Part shown: positions 1 through 8,365 of the stretch, in pieces
Numbering within the stretch: position 1 is the stretch's first letter
How the letters are laid out: each line of letters opens with the position of its first letter
Assembly (NCBI GenBank): GCA_946885335.1
Contig: CAMPGG010000021.1
Span: forward strand, 1-20,966
DNA: 20,966 nucleotides
Source: an uncultured Chitinophagaceae bacterium
Lineage (GTDB): Bacteria > Bacteroidota > Bacteroidia > Chitinophagales > Chitinophagaceae
Reading direction: 5' to 3'
Notes under the pieces: model-generated
What the model was told of the DNA's origin: nothing
What the model saw: only the letters and a program-made list of their open reading frames with translations
Database searches by the model: none
Made by a program: the position numbers and the translations under genes

Positions 1-807
1 AGTTTTATTACCAATTACATTAAACTGCGTTTAAAACACCAGCGTATTTTAGATAGCCATTCTTTTAACGAGGATATCCACGAATGGGAAGAGGAGTTTT
101 TCGAAGCCGTGGAATTTTTAAAAACGCTCAATATTGTTAATGGTGAATACTTCATCAACCAGCAAATCAATGAGGGTAAAAAAATATTAGCTGAAGGCGC
201 ACAGGGAAGTATGCTTGATGTTGATTTTGGAACTTTCCCATTTGTTACTTCTTCAAACACCATTTCAGCCGCCGTGTGTAATGGTTTAGGGATTGCTCCG
301 CAAAAGATCCGGGAAGTAATTGGTGTAACCAAAGCATATTGTACAAGAGTAGGGAGTGGTCCGTTTCCTACTGAACTTGATGATGAAACAGGAGAAAAAT
401 TGCGTTCTGTTGGAAACGAATTTGGTGCAACAACCGGCAGGCCCAGGAGATGTGGATGGATTGACCTGGTAGCTTTGAAATATGCCTGTATGATCAATGG
501 AGTTACCAAACTGATCATGACCAAGGCTGATGTGCTGGATGCATTCGGGGAGCTTAAAATTTGTACGGCTTATAATGTTGATGGAAAGCAAACGACAGAA
601 GTTCCATTCCAGATGTCCCGTTTAAAAATTGAACCTGTACTTTCCGCTTTCCCCGGCTGGAACCAGGATACTTCATCTATTAACTCATTTTCCGGGTTGC
701 CTGATAAAATGAAAACATATGTAGAATTTATAAACAAAGAAACAGGCGTAGATATTCACTATATTTCCAATGGTCCCGGAAGAGACCAGATTGTTCCTGT
801 ATACTAA
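1..807 (+). CDS. purA: Adenylosuccinate synthetase, 5'-truncated by the window edge
   Basis: Adenylosuccinate synthetase joins IMP and aspartate using GTP, the first committed step from IMP to AMP, in the cytoplasm. The reading frame is open from base 1, so the N-terminal third, including the GTP-binding P-loop, lies outside the window; 268 residues remain. Family signatures are clear. EGAQGSMLDVDFGTFPFVTS (about 193-252) is the conserved segment before the IMP site, followed by GVTKAYCTRVGSGPFPTE (about 322-375) and GRPRRCGWIDL (about 436-468). The C-terminus ends ISNGPGRDQIVPVY, the usual end position for this family. The next gene begins 84 bases downstream on the same strand with no obvious terminator between them, so co-transcription is possible. 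The identification is secure from the motifs; the start cannot be seen. Confidence 0.97.
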   Translation, partial: SFITNYIKLRLKHQRILDSHSFNEDIHEWEEEFFEAVEFLKTLNIVNGEYFINQQINEGKKILAEGAQGSMLDVDFGTFPFVTSSNTISAAVCNGLGIAPQKIREVIGVTKAYCTRVGSGPFPTELDDETGEKLRSVGNEFGATTGRPRRCGWIDLVALKYACMINGVTKLIMTKADVLDAFGELKICTAYNVDGKQTTEVPFQMSRLKIEPVLSAFPGWNQDTSSINSFSGLPDKMKTYVEFINKETGVDIHYISNGPGRDQIVPVY

Positions 808-891
808 AATGGTTGTGCAAAAAATAATTCAATAAAAAATTTGGACAATTAAAAACTTCGCTGAAATTTTACAACACTAATCCTGGTTGTT

Positions 892-1326
892 ATGAGCACA
901 AAACCTACTAAAGAAAAAAAGACCCTTGCCGGGGGAAAGGCCGTACCATCAAAGGTTGATAAGAAACCAACAAAATCTGCCAAAGCAGATGAAGATGATG
1001 ATTTGGAAGATGATGAGTTGGATTTTGATACACCCAAAGCAAAAAAATCTGCCAAAGGAAAAACAACAGCTTCAAAATCGAAAGATGACGATGACGATGA
1101 TGATGCAGATGAGGATGTAGCAGATGATTGGGAAAAAGTTGAAGAGGAAGAAGAATGGGATCCCGATTTTGAAGAATTTGATCTGCCAAAATCCAAAGGA
1201 AAGAAATCGCCAGGAAAAAAACCTGCTGCCGTTGATGAAGATGAAGATTTTAAAATTGATGATGAGTTCAAAGACATTTTCAATGATAGTGATGCAGGTT
1301 TTGATGATGAGGATGATGATTTTTAA
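892..1326 (+). CDS. Lysine/aspartate block-repeat protein, function unknown
   Basis: I do not recognise a family. The 144-residue product has no signal peptide, membrane segment or cysteine and is almost entirely low complexity. Basic blocks rich in Lys, Ala, Ser and Thr (residues 1-30, 43-64, 100-113) alternate with acidic blocks of Asp and Glu (31-42, 65-95, 115-144), ending DDEDDDF. Short hydrophobic islands such as EEWDPDFEEFDLP and FKIDDEFKDIF sit inside the acidic runs and could be binding motifs. It is predicted to be disordered and polyampholytic. It lies 84 bases after purA and 17 bases before pabB. A weak promoter-like pair (TTTG at 840-843, GAAATTTT at 863-870, spacing 19) precedes it. 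GAT-rich coding also opens long frames on the opposite strand, which I regard as artefacts. Expression is inferred from position and codon structure. Confidence 0.7.
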   Translation: MSTKPTKEKKTLAGGKAVPSKVDKKPTKSAKADEDDDLEDDELDFDTPKAKKSAKGKTTASKSKDDDDDDDADEDVADDWEKVEEEEEWDPDFEEFDLPKSKGKKSPGKKPAAVDEDEDFKIDDEFKDIFNDSDAGFDDEDDDF

Positions 1327-1343
1327 AAACCCATCCTAATAAA

Positions 1344-2630
1344 TTGACCATTCCTTCTGGCAACAAATGCCAATATAAAGTTGATAATTTTCAGGAGTTA
1401 AAAAATAAGATGCTGAACTGGACAAACCGGTTTAGCATTTTTTGTTTTTTAGATAATCATCAATACCAGGTTCAGCCAAATGTTACGGAATGTTTATTGG
1501 CCGCAGGTTGCCGGCAATCCTTTTCCAGTGATGAAGTGCCCGGTCTCGCATCTTTCCAGCAATTTTTAAATAAACAGGATGGCTGGTTATTTGGTCATTT
1601 TAGTTATGATCTTAAAAATGAAATTGAAGAACTCTCTTCTGATCATCCGGATCAAATAGGATTTCCGGATATATTCTTTTTTAAACCCAAAGTGGTTATC
1701 CGGTTGAATGAAAAACTTTTAGAAATTGAATCTGATGATCCTGAGACTGTTTATAAGGAAATTCTTGCTGAAAATATTTTCAGCCAGGAACAAACAGCAT
1801 CAGTTGATTTCAAAAGTCGCATAACAGAGCAAGACTATATCCAAACAATCAATCAATTAAAAGCGCATATCCTTAGGGGTGATTGTTATGAGATCAATTA
1901 TTGTATTGAATATTTTGCTGAAAATGCAACTATTGACCCGGCGAACATTTATAAAAAGTTAAGTGATTTATCGCCCAACCCGTTTTCAGCATTTTATAAG
2001 CTGAATGAAAAATATTTATTATGTGCAAGCCCGGAGAGATTTATTAAGCGAACAGGCAATCAATTGTTATCTCAACCCATAAAAGGTACTTCCGGCCGGG
2101 TATTATCAAATAAAGAAATGGATGAAGCCAGCAGGCAACAATTAATTAATAGTGAAAAGGATAAGGCAGAAAACGTAATGGTAGTTGACCTGGTCCGGAA
2201 TGATCTTTCAAAAGTTTGCGAAGAAGGCACTGTCAAAGTCAGTGAATTATTTGGTATTTATTCGTTTCCGCAGGTACACCAAATGATCTCCACAGTGGAA
2301 GGCATATTAAAAAAAGATATTTTATTTACAGATATTATTAAGGCAACATTCCCGATGGGTTCAATGACAGGAGCACCCAAGAAAAGGGTAATGGAATTGA
2401 TTGAGCAATATGAAAAAAGCCGGAGAGGAATTTTTTCAGGGGCTGTTGGATATATCTCTCCCGAAAAAGATTTTGATTTTAATGTTGTAATTCGCAGCAT
2501 AATGTATAATGCAACAAAAAAATATCTTTCTTACCAGGTGGGTTCCGCTATCACTTATTTAAGCGATCCTGAACAGGAATGGCAGGAATGTTTGCTCAAA
2601 GCTGAAGCCATAAAAAAAGTGCTGTCTTAA
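1344..2630 (+). CDS. pabB: Aminodeoxychorismate synthase component I (PabB)
   Basis: This chorismate-binding enzyme of 428 residues converts chorismate, with ammonia from a glutaminase partner, to 4-amino-4-deoxychorismate for folate synthesis. The C-terminal chorismate-binding core carries PIKGTSGR (245-252) with Lys247 at the position of the nucleophilic lysine of PabB; anthranilate synthase TrpE usually has alanine there (PIAGT). Further core motifs are NVMVVDLVRNDLS, FPMGSMTGAPKKRVMELI and RRGIFSGAVGY. The start is uncertain. The frame has a TTG at 1344, while the first ATG is at 1410 (MLNWTNRF). I prefer TTG because the roughly 20 residues before MLNW look like the ordinary N-terminus of this family, but 1410 cannot be excluded. 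No pabA or pabC gene is visible beside it. The stop codon lies inside a hairpin that serves the convergent gene at 2666-3823. Confidence 0.9.
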   Translation: MTIPSGNKCQYKVDNFQELKNKMLNWTNRFSIFCFLDNHQYQVQPNVTECLLAAGCRQSFSSDEVPGLASFQQFLNKQDGWLFGHFSYDLKNEIEELSSDHPDQIGFPDIFFFKPKVVIRLNEKLLEIESDDPETVYKEILAENIFSQEQTASVDFKSRITEQDYIQTINQLKAHILRGDCYEINYCIEYFAENATIDPANIYKKLSDLSPNPFSAFYKLNEKYLLCASPERFIKRTGNQLLSQPIKGTSGRVLSNKEMDEASRQQLINSEKDKAENVMVVDLVRNDLSKVCEEGTVKVSELFGIYSFPQVHQMISTVEGILKKDILFTDIIKATFPMGSMTGAPKKRVMELIEQYEKSRRGIFSGAVGYISPEKDFDFNVVIRSIMYNATKKYLSYQVGSAITYLSDPEQEWQECLLKAEAIKKVLS

Positions 2631-2643
2631 ATGACAACACTTT
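2612..2643 (-). terminator. Rho-independent terminator of the transglycosylase transcript, overlapping the pabB stop
   Basis: On the minus strand an 11-bp stem (plus-strand arms 2616-2626 and 2633-2643, one G-U wobble) encloses the loop ATTTAA and is followed by seven Ts (plus-strand A run 2612-2618). It lies 23 bases downstream of the transglycosylase stop. The plus strand lacks a T run after the hairpin, so it appears directional. It covers the last codons and the stop of pabB. Confidence 0.75.
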
Positions 2644-2665
2644 CAAAATGATATTCAATTATTTT

Positions 2666-3823
2666 TTACGATTTTCTTAAAGCCTGGCTGGTTTTACCCG
2701 TTTCTTCAATTTTTGAGTTATTAGCGGCATTAAGTAATAACTGTAAAGATTCATTAAGAATAATGTATTTGTTGGCCAGGAACTGGTCCATTTTTTCAAC
2801 CGGTAAACGCAGATCATAATTACCGGCATTAGCCATTACCTGGTCAAAATTTGGATTCAGTTTATTGAATTCAGCAATATCAAAAGCAATTTGTTTTGCA
2901 ATGATCATTGAATTGTATTTACCACTGATAGTTAATTTTTTGGTGCCTGGAACTTCCTTGATCTTGGCAACCAGGTTTTCATCAGTTGTAACAATGCCGG
3001 GATTAAATTCGCGGTCTTTCAATTCATATTTAGTCAAAGTTGTTAAACCTCCGTCACCTTCCATAATATGATGCGTGGCAATGAACTTCTTAACATGATT
3101 ACGAGTTTCGGTTGGTAAATTATATTGCAGTTTATAAAAATCTTTACTACCTGACTTCCTAATGGCATTGTTTACGCCACCCGGACCACAATTATAAGCT
3201 GCTATTACAAGTAACCAATCACCATACATACCATATAGTTGCTTCAGGTAGCGAGCCGCAGCATTGGTACTTTTATAATAATCACGACGCTCATCTTTAT
3301 ACTTGTTAACTTTTAATCCAAGTCCACGGGCGGTAGCTGCCATAAACTGCCATGGTCCTACTGCACCTGCCCATGAAACAGCGTTTGATTTAAGCTTTGA
3401 TTCAATAACAGATAAATACTTTAATTCTAAAGGAAGACCATGTTTTGTAAAAATTTCATCCATCATATTAAAATATGGACGACCCCAATCTTTCATCTTT
3501 TCTAAGTTGGAAGCATTCTTATTGGAGTAATCTTCTACAAAACTTTCAATTCTTGGATTTAAATCATATTCAGCACCATCAGTTGACGTATATGCCATCA
3601 TATCCTTAAAATCTTTTTTAGGATCTTTTAAAACTGCAGAATTTGATTTATCCAGATTTTTTACCCCAGCAACTATAGAATCATTTACAATACTACTGTC
3701 AGTTACAAACTGTGTAGAAACATTTGGACCAGTTTGTTGAGGATTTTGGGGAATTTCTTTAGCACTTGCTAAAGAAAAAACGAAAAAGCCGCATGTTAAC
3801 GACAGGAATAATTTTTTTACCAT
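2666..3823 (-). CDS. Membrane-bound lytic murein transglycosylase, MltD-like (GH23), without LysM repeats
   Basis: The product of 385 residues is probably exported: residues 1-21 (MVKKLFLSLTCGFFVFSLAS) form a signal peptide with an Ala-X-Ala-like cleavage site. The SLT domain spans about 115-230. It contains LSVIESKLKSNAVSWAGAVG with catalytic Glu141, then GPWQFM and AAYNCGPGGVNNAI (208-221). Such enzymes cleave the MurNAc-GlcNAc bond to give 1,6-anhydromuropeptides. MltD relatives typically carry C-terminal LysM repeats. Here the C-terminal 150 residues contain no recognisable LysM and end in a polar tail, so wall binding would need another element. The gene starts 45 bases after the gatA stop on the same strand and is probably the last gene of a tatA-gatA operon, closed by the terminator at 2612-2643. 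Confidence 0.9.
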   Translation of the reverse strand: MVKKLFLSLTCGFFVFSLASAKEIPQNPQQTGPNVSTQFVTDSSIVNDSIVAGVKNLDKSNSAVLKDPKKDFKDMMAYTSTDGAEYDLNPRIESFVEDYSNKNASNLEKMKDWGRPYFNMMDEIFTKHGLPLELKYLSVIESKLKSNAVSWAGAVGPWQFMAATARGLGLKVNKYKDERRDYYKSTNAAARYLKQLYGMYGDWLLVIAAYNCGPGGVNNAIRKSGSKDFYKLQYNLPTETRNHVKKFIATHHIMEGDGGLTTLTKYELKDREFNPGIVTTDENLVAKIKEVPGTKKLTISGKYNSMIIAKQIAFDIAEFNKLNPNFDQVMANAGNYDLRLPVEKMDQFLANKYIILNESLQLLLNAANNSKIEETGKTSQALRKS

Positions 3824-3868
3824 ACTTAATTTTAAAGTTCACAATTAATGTCAGTTTGGTGGGTTATT

Positions 3869-5329
3869 CTATCGGGTTAACGTTGGTTCAGCATCATATT
3901 TAAGCAAAAGCTGATTTGAAAACCGGAGCAAAGGTAATTCATTTAACCGGTTTGCCATAATCTGAACGCCAAATGGAAGTGATTTCGTATGCCTGAAAAG
4001 GGGAATGGAGATGGCAGGGATTCCTGTAAGGTTTGCAATAACGGTATAAATATCGGCAAGATATACAGCAATCGGATCCTTTTTAGCTTCTCCTGTTAAT
4101 GAAGCTGTATGTGGTACAGTAGGTAAAATTATAAAGTCAAAATCCCTGAAAACCAGGTTCATCTGGTCAGTAAATAGCCTTCTGATTTGTTGAGCTTTGG
4201 TGAAATATGCATCATAATATCCGGTACTTAATACAAAGGTGCCTAACATGATTCTTCGCTTCACTTCGCGGCCAAATCCGGCTGATCTTGTTGCTTTATA
4301 AAAGTCTGTTAATTCAACATTTGAATGGTTTGATGAATACCCAAATCTTACACCATCATACCTCGAAAGATTAGAGGATGCTTCTGCGGTTGTCAGAACA
4401 TAATAAGCAGGAACAGCAAAATCGAGCATATCAAAATTTACCGGTTCTACATAATTACCTTCTTTTTGTAATTGGCTTAAAAGTTCCTTAACAGACTTAC
4501 TGATTTCCATATCAAGCGATGGGTGATCCAGTGCCTGGGGAAAATAGGCAATCCTTAATTTTTCAGCGGAAACTGTTTTTAATTCCTGGGTATATGGAGG
4601 AACAGGATGTTTAGTAACTGTACTATCAAATTCATCTGCACCGGCAATTGTTTCCAGCACAAGGGCTACATCCGCAATTGTATTTGCAATTATCCCGATC
4701 TGGTCAAAAGAAGATGCATAAGCAATAAGACCATACCTGGATATTCGTCCATAACCAGGTTTAAAGCCAACAACCCCGCAATGATCGGCTGGTTGCCTTA
4801 CAGAACCCCCTGTATCGCTACCTAAGGAAACCATACATAAGCCAGCCTGGACTGATACGGCAGAACCACCAGATGATCCTCCCGGCGTTCTTTGTTCATC
4901 CAAATAATTTTTTGCGGCACCATAAAAGGAATTTTCGTTAGCTGAGCCCATGCCAAATTCATCGCAATTGGTAGATCCAATGATAATAGCATCTTCAGCT
5001 AATAATCTTTCAACTGCGGTAGAAGAATAAAGGGATGTAAAACCTTCCAGTATTTTTGATGAAGAGGTAAGGGGGTGATCTTTATATGCGATCACGTCTT
5101 TGATACTGATGATGACACCAGCCAGTTTCCCTGTAGGTAAGTTTTGTTTGAATTTTTCATCAAGCAAAGACGCCTTTTCAAGGGCTTCCTTTTCATATAC
5201 ATGTACAAAAGCATTGAGGCGGGAATATTCCTCTATTCTTTGCAGGTAATGTTTTACTACCTGCATACAGGTCAGCCTGCCTTCCTTTATTTGAGTATGA
5301 TAATGCTCAATGGAAGAAAACTCGAACAA
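3869..5329 (-). CDS. gatA: Aspartyl/glutamyl-tRNA(Asn/Gln) amidotransferase subunit A
   Basis: GatA is the glutaminase/amidase subunit of GatCAB, which converts Glu-tRNA(Gln) or Asp-tRNA(Asn) to the amidated form. The 486 residues match the usual length. The amidase-signature triad is complete: Lys77 (ISIKDVI), the cis-serine Ser152 (TPGGSSGGSA) and nucleophile Ser176 (GSDTGGSVRQPA). KPGYGRISRYGLIAYASSFD then follows, typical of GatA rather than generic amidases. The start appears to be TTG at 5329-5327: there is no ATG before Met22, and upstream the frame runs only four codons to a TAA, with one CTG alternative at 5335. tatA ends 46 bases upstream on the same strand. gatB and gatC are not in the window, as is common in Bacteroidota, where the subunits are dispersed. 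Confidence 0.96.
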   Translation of the reverse strand: MFEFSSIEHYHTQIKEGRLTCMQVVKHYLQRIEEYSRLNAFVHVYEKEALEKASLLDEKFKQNLPTGKLAGVIISIKDVIAYKDHPLTSSSKILEGFTSLYSSTAVERLLAEDAIIIGSTNCDEFGMGSANENSFYGAAKNYLDEQRTPGGSSGGSAVSVQAGLCMVSLGSDTGGSVRQPADHCGVVGFKPGYGRISRYGLIAYASSFDQIGIIANTIADVALVLETIAGADEFDSTVTKHPVPPYTQELKTVSAEKLRIAYFPQALDHPSLDMEISKSVKELLSQLQKEGNYVEPVNFDMLDFAVPAYYVLTTAEASSNLSRYDGVRFGYSSNHSNVELTDFYKATRSAGFGREVKRRIMLGTFVLSTGYYDAYFTKAQQIRRLFTDQMNLVFRDFDFIILPTVPHTASLTGEAKKDPIAVYLADIYTVIANLTGIPAISIPLFRHTKSLPFGVQIMANRLNELPLLRFSNQLLLKYDAEPTLTR

Positions 5330-5375
5330 AAGCAGTGGGCTTTATGATGAAGAAATTGTAAAAAACCTGCTGCAA

Positions 5376-5624
5376 TTATTGTTGTGCAGTAGGTTGTGTA
5401 GTTTGAGAAGTTTGTGCTGAAGATGTATTATTCATTCTTTCTTTCTCATTTATACCTTCTTCAATTTCTTTTTTCACATTACTTTTTGCATCGTTGAATT
5501 CCCTGATTCCTTTACCCAGTCCGCGCATTAATTCAGGAATTTTTTTACCACCAAATAATAAAAGAATAATAAGAACAATAACTATAATTTCTGTGGTGCC
5601 TAAAGGGCCTATAAATAAAAGCAT
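5376..5624 (-). CDS. tatA: Sec-independent protein translocase subunit TatA
   Basis: This 82-residue protein has the standard TatA/Hcf106 plan. A short N-terminal membrane helix (residues about 8-25, [16 protein letters not shown]) is followed by the FGGKKIPEL hinge, an amphipathic helix ([18 protein letters not shown]) and a charged, Ser/Thr/Gln-rich cytoplasmic tail. TatA oligomers form the transport path for folded twin-arginine substrates across the inner membrane. Length and the FG-K-PEL motif fit TatA better than TatB. No tatC gene is in the window. The gene lies 181 bases downstream of rplS beyond a terminator, with a possible -7 box at 5647-5654, so it probably heads the transcript that continues through gatA and the transglycosylase. 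Confidence 0.93.
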   Translation of the reverse strand: MLLFIGPLGTTEIIVIVLIILLLFGGKKIPELMRGLGKGIREFNDAKSNVKKEIEEGINEKERMNNTSSAQTSQTTQPTAQQ

Positions 5625-5646
5625 AACATTAGATTAATAAATAAAA

Positions 5647-5654
5647 TAAAGGTA
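5647..5654 (-). promoter_or_regulatory. Possible -7 promoter element for tatA
   Basis: The minus strand reads TACCTTTA, one mismatch from the Bacteroidota -7 consensus TAnnTTTG, 22 bases before the tatA ATG and downstream of the rplS terminator. No good TTTG is found 19-20 bases upstream of it. The position is sensible and the sequence match is modest. Confidence 0.3.
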
Positions 5655-5748
5655 TTTTAATTTTACCAAGCAGCCTATTTGTTAGGAAGATTGTGTTTTT
5701 TAATTAATTGATAAACAAAAGTACACCTTCAATTCCAACAATTTAAAC

Positions 5749-5784
5749 AAAAAAAAATGAAAGCAAATGTAGCTTCCATTTTTT
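5749..5784 (-). terminator. Rho-independent terminator downstream of rplS
   Basis: On the minus strand a stem of at least nine base pairs (AATGGAAGC with GCTTTCATT, one G-U pair) has the loop TACATTT and runs into nine Ts (plus-strand A run 5749-5757). Flanking A and T runs can extend the stem. It starts 22 bases after the rplS stop and separates rplS from tatA. Confidence 0.85.
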
Positions 5785-5805
5785 AAGAGTCTGTTATCAA
5801 TTAGT

Positions 5806-6207
5806 TTATTTTGCTTCGGCCAATTTTGCTTTTGAAGCCTTTGCTGGTTTAGCCGCTTTAACATGCTTCTTTTCTTTGATACGGGCACTTTTACCACTTA
5901 ATTCACGCAGATAAAACAGTTTAGCACGACGTACCCTGCCTGACTTATGCAATACGATAGAATCAATATTGGGAGAGGCTAATACAAACGTCCTTTCAAC
6001 ACCAACGCCATCTGAAATTTTACGTACCGTAAAAGTGGCGGTACCGCTGGTTCCCTGGCGCTTGATCACATCACCTTTAAAAGGCTGAATCCTTTCTTTA
6101 TTTCCTTCTACAATTTTATAATTTACAGTGATATTATCACCTGCTTTAAACTTAGGGAAAGATTTTATTCCGGTAAGCTGTTCGTGTACAAAAGCTACTG
6201 CATCCAT
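5806..6207 (-). CDS. rplS: 50S ribosomal protein L19
   Basis: L19 sits at the interface of the 30S and 50S subunits. The 133-residue product begins [10 protein letters not shown] and contains the family segments [52 protein letters not shown] and [20 protein letters not shown]. After the conserved core (to about residue 113) comes a Lys/Ala tail, [20 protein letters not shown], longer than in Escherichia coli; such tails are common in Bacteroidota. The frame is open upstream to 6303, overlapping the end of rny, but those 32 residues do not resemble L19, so I place the start at the ATG at 6207. A promoter-like TACCTTTG lies just upstream and a terminator just downstream, so it can be transcribed as a single gene. 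Confidence 0.97.
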   Translation of the reverse strand: MDAVAFVHEQLTGIKSFPKFKAGDNITVNYKIVEGNKERIQPFKGDVIKRQGTSGTATFTVRKISDGVGVERTFVLASPNIDSIVLHKSGRVRRAKLFYLRELSGKSARIKEKKHVKAAKPAKASKAKLAEAK

Positions 6208-6228
6208 TACTCTGAATTTTAAGGACGG

Positions 6229-6236
6229 CAAAGGTA
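6229..6236 (-). promoter_or_regulatory. Probable -7 promoter element for rplS
   Basis: The minus strand reads TACCTTTG, an exact match to TAnnTTTG, 21 bases before the rplS ATG and inside the 85-base gap after rny. The -33 TTTG is not well matched; only a T run lies at about the right distance. Confidence 0.45.
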
Positions 6237-6292
6237 ATAGAAATATTTTAAAAACCTCTTGTCGTTTGATTATTTTTAAAAACCCGGTTGAT

Positions 6293-7858
6293 TTACCGGG
6301 CAATATTCACTGCTCTTTTTTCCCGTATAACGGTAATCTTAATCTGGCCCGGGTAAGTCATTTCATTTTGGATCTTTTGTGCTATTTCAAATGAAAGCTT
6401 ATCAGAATCCACATCGGAAACTTTATCGGCTTCTACAATCACCCTTAATTCACGCCCAGCCTGGATTGCATAAGCTTTTTCTACACCTTGGTATGCTAAA
6501 GCGATGTTTTCCAATTCCTTAATTCTTTGCAGGTATTGCTGCATAATCTCTCTCCGGGCGCCCGGTCTAGCACCGCTGATGGCATCACAAGCCTGGACGA
6601 TAGGTGATATGACATACTGCATTTCCATTTCATCATGGTGAGCGCCAACAGCGTTTACAACCGCTGGATTTTCACCATATTTCTCTGTAAGCTTGGCTCC
6701 TAAAAGGGCATGACTTAATTCAGTTTCTTCATCCGGTACTTTACCGATATCGTGTAATAAACCCGCACGTTTAGCTAATTTGGGATTCATCCCCAGTTCA
6801 GAAGCCATAATACCACAAAGATTAGCTACTTCGCGACTGTGCATCAACAGGTTTTGGCCGTAAGAAGAACGGAACCGCATCTTACCCACTAAACGAACCA
6901 ATTCTTTATGTAAACCATGAATACCTAATTCAATCACCGTTCTCTCGCCAATTTCCATGATCTGCTCTTCAATTTGCCTTTTGGTTTTTTCAACAACCTC
7001 TTCAATACGTGCTGGATGAATACGACCATCGGTAACCAGTCTTTGTAAACTTAAACGGGCAATTTCACGTCGCAGCGGATCAAAAGATGATAAAATAATA
7101 GCTTCAGGGGTATCATCTACAATAAGATCAACACCGGTTGCTGCCTCAATGGCGCGGATATTTCGACCTTCACGTCCAATAATCTGGCCTTTAATTTCAT
7201 CACTTTCCAGGTTAAAGACTGTAATGGAATTTTCAATAGCCTGTTCAGCCGCAGTTCTTTGAATGGTTTGTATGATGATTTTACGGGCTTCCTTATTAGC
7301 TTTTAGTTTGGCTTCATCCACAATCTCCTGTTGAATGGCGATAGCCCGGGTATGAGCCTCCTGCTTCAAACTTTCTATAAGTTGAGCTTTGGCTTCATCT
7401 GCTGTAAGTCCGGCAATTTTTTCCAGGCGCCGAATATGTTCTTCCTGGTGTTTTTCTAATTCAGTTCTTTTGAGATTAACAACTTCAATCTGGCGGTTCA
7501 GGTTTGTTTTGATCGCGTCATTTTCCTTCAATTGGCGGTCCAGTTGTTCCGTTTTTTGATTTAATCCTTGTTCTTTCTGGCGGATCCTGTTTTCACCTTC
7601 TCCAATTTTGCGATTGCGTTCAAATACTTCTTTGTCATGTTCTGATTTTAATTGAACGAATCTTTCTTTGGCTTCAAGTAGTTTTTCTTTTTTTAAATTC
7701 TCTGCATTGGATTTAGCGTCTTCAATAATTTTTTTGGATTGAAATTCAGCCTCTTCAATGATACGGCGATTATTTTGGGCAAAAATGAGTTTGCCGGCTA
7801 TGATGCCTATAACCAGGCATACAAGGCCAATGATGATATAAATTATGATTGGGTCCAT
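6293..7858 (-). CDS. rny: Ribonuclease Y
   Basis: RNase Y is a membrane-anchored endoribonuclease that starts mRNA decay. All parts are present in the 521 residues: an N-terminal membrane helix (about 4-26), a long charged coiled coil (about 30-205), a KH domain with GREG at 228-231 ([19 protein letters not shown]), and an HD domain with the metal-binding His369-Asp370 ([10 protein letters not shown]) and further conserved histidines ([17 protein letters not shown]). The C-terminus ([18 protein letters not shown]) is typical. It lies downstream of zapA on the same strand with a 140-base gap that contains no clear terminator. TATCTTCG on the minus strand about 75 bases before the start could be an imperfect -7 box. 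Start ATG at 7858 places the membrane helix at the very N-terminus, as expected. Confidence 0.97.
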   Translation of the reverse strand: MDPIIIYIIIGLVCLVIGIIAGKLIFAQNNRRIIEEAEFQSKKIIEDAKSNAENLKKEKLLEAKERFVQLKSEHDKEVFERNRKIGEGENRIRQKEQGLNQKTEQLDRQLKENDAIKTNLNRQIEVVNLKRTELEKHQEEHIRRLEKIAGLTADEAKAQLIESLKQEAHTRAIAIQQEIVDEAKLKANKEARKIIIQTIQRTAAEQAIENSITVFNLESDEIKGQIIGREGRNIRAIEAATGVDLIVDDTPEAIILSSFDPLRREIARLSLQRLVTDGRIHPARIEEVVEKTKRQIEEQIMEIGERTVIELGIHGLHKELVRLVGKMRFRSSYGQNLLMHSREVANLCGIMASELGMNPKLAKRAGLLHDIGKVPDEETELSHALLGAKLTEKYGENPAVVNAVGAHHDEMEMQYVISPIVQACDAISGARPGARREIMQQYLQRIKELENIALAYQGVEKAYAIQAGRELRVIVEADKVSDVDSDKLSFEIAQKIQNEMTYPGQIKITVIREKRAVNIAR

Positions 7859-7998
7859 GAATTTGTTGTTTTAAAGTAAGCATTTCCTGATGTTTATCGG
7901 TTCCTCTGACAATAAGTCTGCGGGAGTTTGCGAAGATAGGAAAAGGCAGTTATATGATAATGTTTCTTAAATGGTTGGGTAGTTAGATAGTTTAGAAA

Positions 7999-8292
7999 TC
8001 ATTGATCATCTAATTGCTCATTGATCAGTTTTTCAATTGCTGTCAGTTTATCAGATAGTTGAGCGGTTTCCAGGAGAGGCGCTTCTTTACCGGTCAGTTC
8101 TGTAGCATACCAGATCAGCACCATAGAAACATAATCCTGCATGTCTTTCCCAACAAACATGGTTTTGAATTCTACAATCTTTTCATTAATCGTCTTTACC
8201 GTTTTACGTACAACCTCTTCATCTTTTGGCTCTACCTTAATTCGATAATTTCGATCGCCAATGACTATGGTTATTGGAATTAATGTCTCCAT
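7999..8292 (-). CDS. zapA: Cell division protein ZapA
   Basis: ZapA binds and bundles FtsZ at mid-cell. The 97-residue product opens with the family segment LIPITIVIGDRNYRIKVEPK, followed by DEEVVRKTVKTINEKIVEFK and DMQDYVSMVLIWYATELTG, and ends in a leucine-containing helix (SDKLTAIEKLINEQL). Length matches the family. The gene order pheT, small coiled-coil gene, zapA, rny on one strand supports the call. An opposing gene (8366-8620) separates zapA from the coiled-coil gene, so zapA probably has its own promoter in the 73 bases 8293-8365; I see no good consensus match there. Confidence 0.9.
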   Translation of the reverse strand: METLIPITIVIGDRNYRIKVEPKDEEVVRKTVKTINEKIVEFKTMFVGKDMQDYVSMVLIWYATELTGKEAPLLETAQLSDKLTAIEKLINEQLDDQ

Positions 8293-8365
8293 TATTTGCT
8301 TTTTTCAGATACTATGAGTATTTTTTTAGTCCAATTATCTATGAAAACGCCAAAATGCTTGTATT

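Noticed and set aside
15..591. Minus-strand open frames inside purA
   Set aside because: purA is unmistakable on the plus strand; these frames have no family features and are antisense shadows.
849..1283. Long serine-rich and histidine-rich open frames on the minus strand over the lysine/aspartate block gene
   Set aside because: GAT/GAA repeats read backwards give ATC/TTC or similar codons, so long frames without stops arise automatically. The plus-strand frame has the sensible start and spacing to pabB.
6208..6303. N-terminal extension of ribosomal protein L19 (32 extra residues)
   Set aside because: The residues do not resemble L19, overlap rny, and a -7 promoter box lies inside them; [10 protein letters not shown] at 6207 is the family start.
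7859..7998. Possible small RNA between zapA and rny (6S RNA follows zapA in Escherichia coli)
   Set aside because: Only 140 bases with no long rod-like hairpin or terminator; nothing resembles 6S RNA.
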